Assembly (NCBI GenBank): GCA_025331445.1
Contig: JAIWNE010000120.1
Location: 38,163-102,162 of the forward strand
Length of the DNA: 64,000 nucleotides
Source: Blakeslea trispora
Taxonomy: Eukaryota; Mucoromycota; Mucoromycetes; Mucorales; Choanephoraceae
Reading direction: 5' to 3'
A program made the position numbers and the translations under genes. The notes beneath the pieces were generated by a model. That model searched no databases. It saw nothing but the letters and a program-made list of their open reading frames with translations, and was not told the origin of the DNA. Every line of letters begins with the position of its first letter. The first letter of the stretch is position 1. Positions 44,273-56,840 of this stretch are shown here, one piece after another.

Positions 44273-47200
44273 ATGAACAGACAATCAGAATTAACAATCT
44301 CTCAAAATGATATTTCCGTACAATCAGACGCTTTCAAATCAGCAGTATTAGACCAGATGAGACATCATATCAAAAGTCCCTATACAGAGCAACCTCAATT
44401 TCAACCAAAAAATCAATTACAACCAAACACAGCTCATTTGACCAAGAGTTGGGAAAATACAATTGAACGATGTATCAAGAGTATTGTCTCTATCAGTGGA
44501 TGTCGTACTCGAGGAATCGATACAGAAATTCCCGGGTCGTATACAGCTACTGGATTTGTGGTGGATCCCGAAAGAGGCTTCATTCTTTCAAATAGGCATG
44601 TTGTTTCAGTATCTCCGATCAAGGCCTATGCTGTTCTCTGTAATTATGAAGAAATTGAACTAGAAGCTATTTATCGAGATCCTGTACATGATTTTGGATT
44701 CTTCAAATATGACCCAACTAAAGTTCGATTTCTTGATATTCCCGGTATTGAGCTTTATCCTCAAGGTGCTAAAGTTGGACAAGATATTCGTGTTGTAGGG
44801 TAAGTCATTTACCCCCAAAAAAAACATCCCTTTCCCTGATCATTGACCTCTCTTTATAGAAATGATGCTGGTGAAAAGCTCAGTATTCTTTCTGGTACTT
44901 TGGCAAGATTGGATAGAGAAGCACCCAACTATGGTGTTGGACAATACAACGATTTCAATACTTTCTACTTTCAAGCTGCATCAAGCACAAGTTCAGGATC
45001 GAGCGGTAGTCCCGTATTGGATCAACATGGTAGAGCTGTTGCCTTAAATGCAGGTGGAGCAAGCACTTCTTCTTCAAGTTACTATTTACCTCTTGATCGA
45101 GCCAAACGAGCTCTTGAGTTATTACAGGAAGGTCGATCCATGATTCCCCGTGGTACACTCCAGACCACCTTTCAATATCAATCCTATGATGCCCTTCTAC
45201 AACTGGGTCTCAGTCGTCATATGGAAAAGAGATTAAGATCCCAACAATCATCCGAAGGTCTATTGGTCGTCAAGTCGGTTTTGCCTGATGGACCTGCTGA
45301 TGGCCACCTGGAGCCCGGCGATATTTTGTTGACATGTAATGGTCAGTTACTTCCAAAACTGTTTGTTGACCTTGAAGAACATCTGGATCATGCTATAGAA
45401 AACAAGCAAGAGGTACACTTGACTCTATCTCGTGCAGGTGAAATCAAAGAAGTTTGCTTGACAGTACAGGATTTACATTCGATCACGCCTTATCGCTTCT
45501 TGGAGTTTGGTGGAGGTGTCTTGAACGATTTATCTTATCAGATGGCAAGATCTTATGGACTATCACTTAAAGATGCAGGTGTGTATGTTGGTATGGCTGG
45601 TTTCATCCTCAGTACTGCAAGAGCCATGCGTGGTTCGGTGATTGTGGGGATCAACAATCAACAGGTTCGATCGTTAGATGAATTTGTTTCCGCTGTATCC
45701 AATATTGAACAGGGCAAGCGAGTACCTATTCGATACTATTCATTACAAAGAGCCATGAAAGTCAAGGTGATGATAGCTCATGTTGATTGGCGATGGAACA
45801 AGTTTCAATTGGCCACTCGTAATGGTAAGTTTTTTATTTTTTTATTTTTTATTTTACAATCTAATGTTCCTTGTTGTTATAGATAAAACGGGCATTTGGG
45901 ACTATGAGACATTAAAGACACCACTTGAAAATATACCCAGATTAATAGAAGATACCAAAAAGACAGCAGAGAAAGTAAACCTACAAGAGTCGAAAGCAAC
46001 ATCAGCACAAGAACTTTGCAAGAGTATCGTCTCAGTTGACTGTCTACCTCCCTTTATGATTGATGGCTCCAAGAATGCACATTCTTACGGTGCTGGTATT
46101 GTCGTATCCATGAATCCTCCTCTTATTCTCTGTGATCGTGATACGATTCCTATCAGTATTGGTGTCATTTCAGTTACATTTGATAATTCGGTGACCATCT
46201 CGGCTGATTTAGTATTTCTTCATCCATTCTACAACTTTGCTGTACTCAAGTTTGACCCTTCACCTGTGATTCAAGCTGGCATTGAGATCAAGGTGGCCGA
46301 ATTAGTAGATCAAGACTTTAAAGTAGGCGATCAAGTCACTTATGTTGGCATGTCAGGTAAGCAATCATGATTGCTTGTTTTCTAGATGCAAAAAAAAACT
46401 CACCTCTTTATTTTTGAATGAAGGTCGTAATGAAGTACAGATCAAGAACACCATCATCAATGATTTAACTGCCATTCGTACTTCCGAAACAAAGCCTGCC
46501 AGATGGAGAGCTATCAATGTAGAAGCCTTCAAAGTGACAGACGGTAACCTCTCAAGTCAAGGTGGATTGTTTGCTGATGATCAAGGTCAAGTAAGAGCTA
46601 TTTGGATGAATTTTTCAGTTGAAAATGAACAACGTGAACTATCAAGCATTTTTGGTGGTATGAGCACAAGCTTGATTTTGCCTGTGCTTCGTCAGATACA
46701 AGCTGGTATATCTCCTCTCGTCAAAGGTCTTGATGTTGAGTTTTGGTCACTTCAGATATGCAATGCAAGATTGATTGGTGTGACGGATGAATGGATCGAG
46801 AAGATCAAGGAGACAGCCAAGAGCAAGGATCGTCGTCCATCTGTTCTTTATGCCCTTGGTATCACCGACGTCTCTAGTTCTTCCGGAAGATTGCTTCAAT
46901 CGGGTGATATTCTATTGGCCATCAATCATCATGTTGTATCCAGTATATCGGATCTTAGTTCATTCCATGATCAAGATACACTTGAATTGGTAAGTCTTTA
47001 AACACACCAAAAAAAAAGAAAAAGTCTAACTCTTTTTTTTATGATCAAGACTATCCTAAGAGACGGTGTGGAAAAGACGATAGAAGTGGAGACTACAGTG
47101 CACAATGGACAGGAGACAACAGAAGTAGTAGGGTGGCAAGGCTTGATTGTTCAAAGTACCTATACTGCTGCCCGAGAACAAGTACGTACCAAGGTGCCAG

Positions 47201-47628
47201 AAGGTGTTTATGTTGCTTCTTTCATGTTTGGTTCGCCTGCTCAGGGCTATCTTAAGCCAGGTACATGGATTACAGAGGTAGACCAAACGCCTGTCAGAAC
47301 ATTGGATGAGTTTTTGGAAGCTGTCAAGCTAGAGACGATTCAGAGCAAGAAGAAGCATAAGCGGTCACTTCAGATGGATGCTCAGCACAAGATCATCCAG
47401 CACCAAACTGAACAAGCTTCTGCTTTACTTGCTTTGCCTACACAACAAGAAAAGGAAGAGAGTGAGGCATTTGAACTGGATGGTGTCACTCATATTCAGA
47501 TCAAGTGTGTGGATGCAGACAACCTAACTCAAGTCAAGGCTGTCAAGTTGGACACTCATTACTGGCCTACATGGCATATAAGAAAAGCAGAACAATCTCC
47601 ACTTGGTTGGAAAATGACTTTTAAATAA
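44273..47628 (+). CDS. NMA111: NMA111-type HtrA serine protease with PDZ domains
   Basis: Nuclear HtrA-family protease (yeast Nma111/Ynm3) linked to apoptosis-like death and lipid homeostasis. Five exons (44273-44799, 44860-45824, 45883-46356, 46424-46989, 47050-47628) give 1,036 residues, matching the tandem two-protease, four-PDZ layout. The catalytic triad is in the first protease unit: His in SNRHVVS, Asp in VHDFGFFKYD, and Ser in TSSGSSGSPVLD. PDZ-like blocks follow (LLVVKSVLPDGPADGHLEPGD, then SVIVGINNQQVRSLDEF). A second, degenerate protease unit begins near residue 540 (VDCLPPFMID...GAGIVVS) and lacks the triad, as in the yeast protein. An open upstream extension lacks an ATG, so 44273 is the start. 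Confidence 0.94.
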
Positions 47629-47889
47629 TAATGAAATGATGTATTTTATTAGCAAAAAAAAGAAAGAAAGAAATAAAGCATAACAAATAGTAATAATAAC
47701 AATAATAATAGTAACAAATAGTAATAATAATAGTTAAATAAGCTGTAAAAAAACATTCGAAAACATTAAAGATAAAATGCAGAGAAAAAAAAATACAATA
47801 ACTAGAGAGAAAAAGAAACACGAGATAATAAACACAATATGTAAGCAAAATAAAGAGAGAGAAAAGGAGTAGGGAAACAACAAGAAGGG

Positions 47890-47935
47890 TTATTGAGCAT
47901 AGATTTGATTCAATTTCCAATCAAGGCTGGTTGTC

Positions 47936-47975
<40 letters not shown>

Positions 47976-49506
47976 GACGTTGTTGTTGTTGTTGGTGTGG
48001 TTGCAACTGTTGTGGTTGCTGGTAATAATAAGCCTGATGAGGTGGGTTAGAGAATAAGGATGATGGTGGTGGCGAGGATGATGATGATGGTGGTGGGAAT
48101 GTAGGCTCATCTTCCAATAATCGTGTCACTGATTGAAAGAAATCTTCATCAGATACATGATAATTTGTGTTGTCTGTATTTAGTATCATATCATCATAAG
48201 CTTGATGCTGCATCATTCTTTTGGGTGCCTGATTAGCAAAAAGTGATGAGAGAGACAAGGTACGCTGCTGAGGATACTGAATAGGTGAAAGGGGAATCAA
48301 GGGAGGAAGCGTAGAAGGGGGTGGTGAGAGACGAAGAGAAGTGGAAATGGGAGGAAGAAGAGGAGAGGAATGGGAAAGAGGAGAATGCGAAAGAGGGGAA
48401 TGAGAGAGAGGAGAAGAAGAAGAAGGTGTTTGGTGCTTCTTTTCGTTCTGCGATCGTCCCCAAGACAGACGAATACGTGAATGTCCTATTTGAAAGCCAT
48501 TCATATGCTGTATAGCCAATTCAGCAGACTGCCGAGTCACATACTGCACAAATCCACACCCTTTGCCAGGTGGTATCTTGACATAGACAATAGGGCCAAA
48601 ATGCTGAAAGTAATGGCGCAACTCTTCTTCACCTATAGGTGCCGATAGTCCACCTACAAACACAGTAGTATTCAAATGGTCAGATTCTGGACTGTATGAA
48701 GGCTCTGTCTTGATAAGATGTTGTTGATTGTTGTTGTTTTTGGGTGTAGCAATCGAGACACGTATAGGCCGAGAACCAATAAAATGACCTTGCATCTCTA
48801 CCAATGAGCGCTGTTGATCCATCAATTCCGAGAACCGTACAAATCCATATCCACGCGTCATGCCTGTCTTTGGGTCTGTCATGATTTTAGCTGATTTACA
48901 AGAATGATAATGGGCCTGAAAGATAGACTAAAAAAAAGTTGTCAGTGATTAAGAAAAATAAAAAAAAAGGAGGGGGGGAATAGCTTACTAAAAGATCCAT
49001 TTCATTCACTTCAGGACTCAAGTCACCTACAAAAATAGAATATTCGGGTTGTCTATCCTCTTTTCTATCAATCAGCCCTCCTCCTGATGCCCAGTTGAGC
49101 TTGAATGAGCGATGTGAATTAGGCATCAAGGCACCGTTGTAAGTTGCCATCACCAAGCGTGCATTAGCCGCAGTACCAAAGTCAACAAAGGCATAGCCAG
49201 CACTCATGCTAGTTGTCATTTTAAGTACCCTCATATTTTAAGTCTCAAACACACACACACTTACCCAGTCAATTTGTCTCGAATGACCTTGACTACTACT
49301 TTCTGATGTAAATTGAACCATAACTGTTGAATGTATTGTTCATCCCAATGAGGCTCTAATTCACCCATCCTATTAAACAATGTGAGTAAAACTTGTAAGC
49401 TTCTATTCAATGTCAGTTTTTACCATAAAGTAGTTTTTGACTGTTGTAATAACGTTGGTTGTTCATGACACGGATATTGAGTTTTCAACTCAAAAGGATA
49501 AGACAT
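47890..49506 (-). CDS. Nam8/TIA-1-type protein with three RRMs and poly-Q tail
   Basis: Four exons (49506-49424, 49369-49265, 49208-48989, 48927-47890) give 481 residues. RRM1 starts at TTLWMGELEPHWDEQYIQQL and includes AGYAFVDF. RRM2 starts at YSIFVGDLSPEVNE and includes TRGYGFVRF. RRM3 starts at TTVFVGGLSAPIGEEELRHY and includes GCGFVQYV. This order and the WMGELEP start match yeast Nam8/Ngr1 and animal TIA-1, which act in U1 snRNP-dependent splicing and mRNA turnover. The C-terminus is Ser/Pro-rich and ends in a Q-rich, prion-like tract encoded mostly by CAA repeats (plus-strand TTG, 47937-47994). Nam8 versus Ngr1 orthology cannot be decided here, so no symbol is given. Confidence 0.9.
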
Positions 49507-49692
49507 AAAGAAGAAGAAGAGAAATGATAATAAAAAAGAAGAAGAGAAAAAAAGAAAAAAAAAGAAAAAATGGCTGCACTTTTTAGACCAATCAAATGTG
49601 TGCCTCGTCCTGCTGTAGTCCTGGTCACAAGTTATTTTTTTATAAAAGATGAAAAATGCGTTTATTTAATAAACAACAGAAATGTATGCCCT

Positions 49693-51622
49693 CTAATGCG
49701 TAACATTGAGTGCTTTCTTCAATGCCACCAAGTTCTGGCTCTTGATATACATCCATTCTTCATCATGGCCTTTAATTAGCTGCTTTTGATGTACTTGGCC
49801 ATCTTGATTGATCCAGCGTAAAATATCATTGATATAGGATATTTCAAGATCAGCACCTAAAGCATGAAACTCTCTACCGGAACCTTTGATGCTCTCTCGA
49901 TTGGCCCATTCGGACCGCATGCTTTCTTCAGCTGGGAGATCAGCCGTACCAGAATAGACTCGAGCAATAGCATACGATTGGAATTCAAACAGAGAGAATG
50001 TGGCAATATGGAATGGAATACCCACAAAGGAGAGAGTGGGGTTTGGTATATAAAAGATATCCTTGTGCAGATTGAATACCTGAGTACCATCCTTGACCAA
50101 CACCCGATCATCATCCACAGCTTGACTTCGAGTACGGTTGATATGATCGTCTGAATGGAGATGCTCGAGGAAATGAAAGTTAAAGACATAGCCAGTACAG
50201 AGAACCACATAGTCTAGATGGGTGATTTGAGTGCCATCTTCAAATTCGACAATAGCATCTTGTATGTTGTTTGATTGACCTTTCTTGAATGATTTTATAT
50301 TGCCTAATTTCTTGACTTGTTTAGGCACAAGTTTAGATAGTTCTTCCTGCAGTGTAAGATGTTTGGCATCAAACTTGTGGTTGGTTTCCCTAACTGAGTT
50401 ATAGATGACTTTGGCTTGATGAACAATATCTCTTGAAATGTCTATGGCCGAAACACCACCGCCAATAAGCAGAACAGACTTGAAAAAAGAAATATATAAG
50501 TCAAGTTGTAATTATTGGCTGTTTCTAGCCCTTACCTTATCTTTAAACTCTTCAGGAATACGGTATTGCTTTGAATGAATGACGCTTTCTGGCCATAGTG
50601 CACGCCAATCTGAAAGACCAGAGAAATTGGGAATGAAAGGTGCATGGTAATGACCGGTGGCTACTACAACAGCATCAAATGTCTAATGTACATGTTAAGT
50701 ACACTCTTTTAGAAAAATAGACATTCATCTTACCTCTTCTTTCCATTCAATTTCTACTTGATTGTTATTGGCGTGTTTATATTGCTTGACAGTAACATTC
50801 CAACCATCTTGATTTGGTAGTTCTTCAAGTTTCTCTACAGATGTGTTGAATTCTGTAATATCATCAAGTTGAAAATGATGAGCATAATCCTGCAAATACT
50901 CTAATATCTTGTCATGTGATGTAAACCATGGCTTTTTAAAAAAAATATAGAATGTTAATAAGAAGGAATAAAATGCCTCTTGTTCATTTCTTTACCGTAT
51001 CCTTTCGCCATTCAAGATCTTTGTATTTAATTAAAGGAGTAGGGACATTATTGCGCAATGATCGATAACAAGGGGTAGGAGGGTTTAGCTGAAGCAGCTC
51101 TTCTTTTACTTGTGTCTCATCCAGATTCTTGTTTATCTTGAAAGGCAAGACAGAATCAACAGGAGGAAGACTTGGTCTAACGATACGAGTGGGAATAGTG
51201 GATGGAATAGTTGGATTCAAAGGCTTTTCTTCATGATAGATCCTAAAAGAAAATCAATAGGATAAGGAATCAGTTTGTTTATATGTCTCTCAACTTTACC
51301 ATGTGCCGCCAGCAGCAGAATTTCTTTCAAATATCTTGACTTCCAGTCCTTCATCCAACAAATGTTTTGCAGTAGGAAGCTAATGAATAGATCAATATTG
51401 TTTTTATATTTTGAACAGGTTACTTGATTCACTTACGCCTGCAGGTCCAGCTCCAATGACGGCTACTTTGCGAATGGGGCGCTTGAATTTATGTTTTTGA
51501 GATGGGTCGATACCTGTGTTGTAAATGCCTGTCAAGAGAGTTTGTTTTGTGTTGCTATTGGATGTAGAGGTAATTGGATGATCAACCCAGAGTTCTTTGC
51601 TAGATACACTTTCAATTGGCAT
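49693..51622 (-). CDS. Flavin-dependent (FMO-type) monooxygenase
   Basis: Six exons (51622-51437, 51379-51300, 51242-50996, 50931-50734, 50682-50536, 50478-49693) give 547 residues. The FAD site is KVAVIGAGPAG followed by EVKIFERNSAAGGTW. FxGxxxHxxxY-like spacing is seen in the FSGL...VIHSKQYR segment. The NADPH site is LLIGGGVSAIDIS, and the late LCTGY motif is the usual FMO ATGY equivalent. FMOs oxygenate soft nucleophiles (N or S) using NADPH and O2, and fungal members serve redox balance or secondary metabolism. The substrate is unknown. The gene is separated by about 510 bp from the TauD-type dioxygenase downstream on the coordinate axis, also on the minus strand. Splice phases agree throughout. 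Confidence 0.92.
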
Positions 51623-52132
51623 GATAGAGATGTTTAAAGAAAAAGAGGAGAGAATAAGGAGAAACAGGATTGATTTCTCACTTTATATGAATTTCACTCT
51701 ACAAATCACTTCTCTGTTGAGCAAGATGGAATTGTACCATAAAATACAAAGATTACGAAACCAACTAATGCAAAAAGAGAAAAAAGAGAACCTGAATTCT
51801 ATTTTCTGTTACACAAAGCTTATCTTTCAATTTCTTCTTTTTGAACCAAAAAAAAGGCGTCATATTGAGAAATAATTTCAAACGATGAAACAATGCGGTT
51901 ATTGATCTCGTCTCTTTTGGCATAGAGAAAAAGTGTATTTGTTATCATACAACCCATCTATTTCGAAATGATCTGATTTTAGCACTCATTGCGCAATCAT
52001 CTGCAAAGCATAAATCAAGTGGTGTTTTCTTTTTATCCAAAATCAGTTGATAGTCTAGTCTTCTAACTAAATTAGAATTTTCTCATTGTTTTCACTGCCA
52101 ATGGATTGTTTCATTTATGTTTAAAAGAGACT
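51623..52132. other. Intergenic
   Basis: Between the FMO start and the dioxygenase stop. AT-rich, no gene supported. Confidence 0.6.
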
Positions 52133-53465
52133 TTATTTATTAAAAATTCTGATAGTTGCTTCAACAGGGAATATCTCTTCACGCTCCTCATGGTAGATCT
52201 TGTTCCAGTTGTCTTCAAGTTGAGCAGGAAGCTTCCAGGCATTCTCTGGGTGAAGCCAGTGACGAAGAAGATGACGACTAACAAAATAAAGGTGAATAAC
52301 AAGATAAAAAAAGATGAGAGTCTATTCTTACGTATTCTTTTCGCTATCTACATAACCATCCCGTGCATGGAAGATGGATAGATTGTTGATATATTGAACA
52401 TCACCCTTTTGAAAGTCAATTCCCAAATTAAACTTTTCAGCAGTAAAGTGAAGAGCATCTAGGGCTTCCGCTTGAGCTTCGGTAATAGGTGGAATATCTT
52501 CACGACGAGGATTCTTGCCAAAGCCGGTGAAGTTGCGTCGAGCATATTGAATGATAAGCTTGTTGTCTACATAATAAAGAAGAGGACGGAGAAGATAAGC
52601 TCTTTCGTCCTGATGAAGATCCCTAACAACATCAAATTTCTTAGTTTGGTTTAATATCGAGATTTTTTTTCTGTATTCTTACAGTTGAAAAGGCCAATCT
52701 TGAGATAAAGTATGAATAAGATCAGGGCGGTTTTTGGCAAGTTCATTATAAACAGTCCAGCTGGAAGCAATACGAGATTTGCCTCCTTCTTCAGCAACAC
52801 CAAGTGCATAGAGTGAAATAATATCACCAGCATCTGTATGATAGACTTGATGATCATTTGTGTAGGCAGGAGCCTTGATTTCTTCTAGGCCTTTTTCTTG
52901 AACAAGGTCCTTGATATGTGCTATAGATGTATCTTTGTTAGACAAATGGGTTTATTTGCAAATTTGTATCTATATACTTACCCAGCACATGACGACCTTG
53001 AAGTCCACGCTTACCAACATAGGCAGAGACACCAGTATAAGCAATGATATTTTGAGCACGGGTATACTTGTCTGGATTGATACCACGGATCACAATGAAA
53101 CCTCTGCCATCCACCACTTCTTCTTCTACCAGCTTCTTGACCTTGGCACCAAAAGTAGGGAGAGGGAAAGTCTCTTTTGAGATATCAGAGAATGGCTTGT
53201 CAGTTGCTTCAAATGCATGTACAGCTTGGTCGATTTCTTCAAGTTCTTGTTCAGTCAATTCATAGACCCATTCAGACTCTTTGCCTTCATAGTCACTTCC
53301 TTTCCAAAGTTTAGGACCATCAAGTTGTTCAGGAAAGCCTTCAGGAAGTTCTTTTTCCAATTGTTCTTCTGCTAAGCGTCTAGCTGTACGTTCCTTGTAG
53401 TTCTTTAGATCAGGAAGATAAGTAAAGTCAGGTTGAGAAGCATTTTGGATTTGAACAGTAGGCAT
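52133..53465 (-). CDS. TauD/TfdA-family Fe(II)/2-oxoglutarate dioxygenase
   Basis: Four exons (53465-52982, 52932-52683, 52622-52332, 52277-52133) give 389 residues. The HxD half of the iron facial triad is in NDHQVYHTDAGDIISLY. The distal His probably lies in FHARDGY or RHLLRHWLHPE, with the Arg for 2-oxoglutarate nearby. The N-terminal part has GRGFIVIRGINPDKY and the GRHVLG/DTSIAHIKD region typical of fungal TauD-like proteins. Members hydroxylate sulfonates or other small acids, but many fungal paralogues have unknown substrates. The FMO neighbour on the same strand could share a nitrogen/sulfur role, but nothing in the sequence proves it. All junctions are GT-AG. Confidence 0.88.
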
Positions 53466-53914
53466 TGTTGATGAACAAGTAATAAAGAAGAAGGAAAAAA
53501 CCTCCCTGCAACTAGTCAGCTTATTTAAGGACATTGATGAGTAATATAAAAAAGAACCTAGAATCATTCTTTGTCATTGACGTGATTTGAGCACAAAAAA
53601 ACGACACCACCTCGATTTCTGTCATGTAAAAAAAAAAGTCAGCTTTCTCAACGAGAAGATCAATTTAGGTTGCAAATTACACAATCAGTGTAACCATGCA
53701 AAATGTTATTTTTCCCCTTTTATTTTCTGATAAGATATCTCAAGATGATTTCGTTATTCGCTCGAGTTGATCATAATGCCTATTGACAAAATTAGGCAAG
53801 CAATGGCGCGACTTTCAGTTGATGGATCCATTTTTCTTAAAAAAAGAAGAATGTAATTTTTCTTTTGCCCTTTTTTTTTCTCTAAATCAATCTAATCTGT
53901 ACAATAACTCAAAG
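53466..53914. promoter_or_regulatory. Divergent promoter region (dioxygenase / permease)
   Basis: A 449-bp gap between two divergent starts. It contains homopolymer runs and a CT-rich leader before the permease. No specific site is recognised. Confidence 0.4.
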
Positions 53915-55743
53915 ATGACTGACAATGATAAAAAACTGACAGAAACGTCAAAGATATCAAAAGGTCCACAGCAAGTGGAGCATCTATCGCCCCTCGCAGT
54001 AGGGGATCAAAAGCTTGATAGACATCTAGGCTACTTTAGCGGAACCATGATGAACAGTAAGCTCTAGATCATGAAATCAATCTACACTGTAAACTAAATC
54101 CATCACTTTTTTTTTTATTTGCAAGTCGGTCAAATGATTGGTACTGGCATCTTTTCTAATCCAGCCTTGATTTTAGTGAACTCTGGCTCAGGTGGAATGA
54201 TGCTTATTTTATGGGTTATTGGTGCTATCTTTGCTGGTGCTGGTGTATGGTGTTATCTCGAACTAGGCACGATGTTACCTAGAAGGTAAATGTCTATTCA
54301 TCATGACATAAATGCACCCCCTCCCTCTTCCTTAACTTATATTTGACTTAGTGGTGGCGAACAAGAATATCTCGGATATCAATACCCAAGACCAAAGCAA
54401 CTCATCCCTTTTGTCTTTCTTATACTCGTTGGCGTTTTTGCTCGTGGAGCTGGTCTTGCACAGGTGAGATTCCCGTAAAAAAAAAGAAAAACAAGCAAAT
54501 ATTAACTGGAGATCCATAGGGAGCTACTGTCTTTGGCAACAACATTATCTATGCCATTGGAGGTCCAGACTACATCAATGATTGGGGAGCCCGAGGATTC
54601 GCTGTCTTTTGTTTAACCTTTTGGCTTGTTCTCAATATTCTGTCAGCTAGACTTGCAGTTGAAGCAGGCAACTTCTTTACTGTCTTGAAGATCACCCTTC
54701 TTGTCTTGTTAATATGTGTCGGGTTTGCTGGTCTCGCTGGACGACTGCCTAATCAGCCTGATCTGTCAGAGAACTTTTCTTTCACAGGGACATTAGACAA
54801 TGCTGGCTCTTATGCAAATGCAATCTATTATGTCATTTACGCTTATGGTGGCTGGTACAATCTCAATTACGTGATAGACGAACTAAAAGATCCCATCAAA
54901 AACCTGCCTCGCTGTGCCATCAGTGCCCTGAGTCTGACCACGGTCCTTTACCTACTTGCTAATGTCGCTTATCTTGCTGTCTTGCCTGTAGCTGTCATCA
55001 AAAAGTCAAAGTTGACAGTGGCTTCAAACCTGTTCAACATTGGACTTGGCGGTGTGTTTGGATCGAGAGTACTGCCTGTCCTGGTGGGTGCTTCCTCCTT
55101 TGGGTTTGTGGGTGTTATTTTCTATTCTGGTTCTCGTGTCGTACTTGAATCGTCTCGTAAGGGACTTTTGCCCTTTGATCGATTTTTCAGCAAGATTCAT
55201 CCTCGACTTCAAACGCCTATTCATTCGTTGATACTTCTTTATATCATTTCGCTCATCTTCTTACTTGCTCCTCCTCCTGGGTCCGTGTTTGAATTTATCA
55301 TGGCTTTCTCTGGTTATGGTGGATATTTCTTTTCTGGCTTGAGTGTCATTGGATTACTTGTATTGCGCCGTACTCAGCCAAATATCAAGCGTCCTATTAA
55401 GGCTCCCATTCCGGTTGCTATCGTTTTTATTATCATATGTTTTTATACCCTCGTATTTGTATTTATACCACCTGCTACAAAACCATCTGGATATCCTTAT
55501 TGGCGTACGTATTGTTTTTTTTTAAAAAGAAAACATTGTATTCTTATTCATTTATTTATAGTGCCTTATGTTATTACTATCATCCTTGCCATTCTCTCGA
55601 TTGGTTTATGGTATTATCAGGTTCATGTCAAAAAATCTCTTGAAAACTCTTATAATGCAGAAATCCGGTTACATGGCCAAGATCAATTAGTTCAAGATGT
55701 CTATAAGGATTATGCTAGTACAGATAATAGCTCAATTTGCTGA
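53915..55743 (+). CDS. LAT-type amino-acid permease (APC superfamily)
   Basis: Plasma-membrane transporter for amino acids. Five exons (53915-54056, 54126-54285, 54352-54463, 54520-55504, 55562-55743) give 526 residues. A hydrophilic N-terminus ends in LDRHLGYFSGTM. The substrate-binding TM1 motif QMIGTGIFSNPA follows, then about eleven more hydrophobic segments. Typical LAT/MUP1 motifs are GAGVWCYLELGTMLPRSGGE, YAYGGWYNLNYVIDELKDP and GVIFYSGSRVVLESSRKGLLP. This pattern fits high-affinity methionine or large-neutral amino-acid permeases in fungi; exact substrate is unknown. The gene is divergent from the TauD-type dioxygenase. The last intron has a GTACGT donor. Confidence 0.92.
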
Positions 55744-56180
55744 TTTGGAACTAAGGCGGTTTTGTTGAACAAACACACACACATAAATAAAATAGTTGTA
55801 GCAGAGAGTAGCATATTAAAGCAGCTTCCTCAATCTGAACATATCATTCGTAATGTTTTAAAGCGCAGCTATTTTTTCTTTTGTTTAGCTTACTGTGCCA
55901 AAGTCTAATTAAGAAAACCTAAATGAAAATCAACACACTGTATTTCAGTATCTGTTCGCCTCCTGTTGCGTATAGGAATGCATCCAACAAGAAAAGTGTT
56001 AGAAGCTGTTTAGGTCATGAAGGGGACTCTCTTTTGTTAAAATGGTTTAGTGGGTTTTACAGTCACACCTCTGGGTGAAGATCGGACTTTTTTTTTATCT
56101 TTTTTTATAAGAAAAAAATGGCATCGAATTTTCTACCTATTTTTTTTTCCCTTTTCTTGTACTTACATTTATAAAACATC
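55744..56180. other. Intergenic
   Basis: 3' region of the permease and leader of CIA2. A CA repeat lies at 55773-55782. No gene is supported. Confidence 0.6.
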
Positions 56181-56747
56181 ATGGCACAAAACCTTATTAA
56201 CGCTAACCCAACTGTTTACAACACAAAAACATTTATTCGAAAAGAGACGGAATCGGAACTAGACGATGATATCGAGGATCCTATTGATGCACAAGAAGTA
56301 TTTGATCTTATTCGGTCTATCTCTGATCCTGAGCATCCATTAACACTGGAGCAGCTGAATGTAACTCAATTTGAGCATATCCAAGTTGATAATCAATCAA
56401 GCAAAATATTGATCGAGTTCACACCTACAATTCCTCATTGTTCTATGGCCACTTTGATTGGTTTATGTATACGAGTTCGTTTACTGCGCAGTTTACCAGA
56501 TCGTTTCAAGGTAAATAAAAAAAGAAAGAAAAAAAATTGATAAAATAATCAAAACTCATGTTCTGAATTATACAAGGTGGACATTCGAGTTCGAAAAGGC
56601 ACACATCAATCAGAAGGTGCAGTTAATAAGCAACTAAACGATAAAGAAAGAGTAGCTGCTGCTTTGGAAAACAATCACCTTCTGGAAGTAGTGAATCAGT
56701 GTTTAGCCACAGCTAGTTTACGAGGTGTCGAAGTTGTTGCAAACTAA
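56181..56747 (+). CDS. CIA2: Cytosolic iron-sulfur assembly factor CIA2 (MIP18 family)
   Basis: Component of the CIA targeting complex that delivers Fe-S clusters to cytosolic and nuclear apoproteins. Two exons (56181-56510, 56577-56747) give 166 residues. The DUF59/MIP18 fold is clear: [22 protein letters not shown] near the N-terminus, LTLEQLNV, the conserved Cys in [20 protein letters not shown], and the C-terminal [20 protein letters not shown] block. The length and motif order match the family exactly. It is convergent with the PAK gene, with 93 bp between stops. Identification is secure. Confidence 0.95.
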
Positions 56748-56840
56748 TTTAATAAAATACTCATTGATGAACAAAAGATCAAATTGTATTTACCAAAAAA
56801 AAAAAAAGTACTCATGGTGCCCCTCTTTTTTTTTTTTTGT

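Noticed and set aside
49570..49779. Small plus-strand frame starting MAALFRPIKCVPRP
   Set aside because: It runs antisense into the 3' end of the FMO gene and shows no family features.
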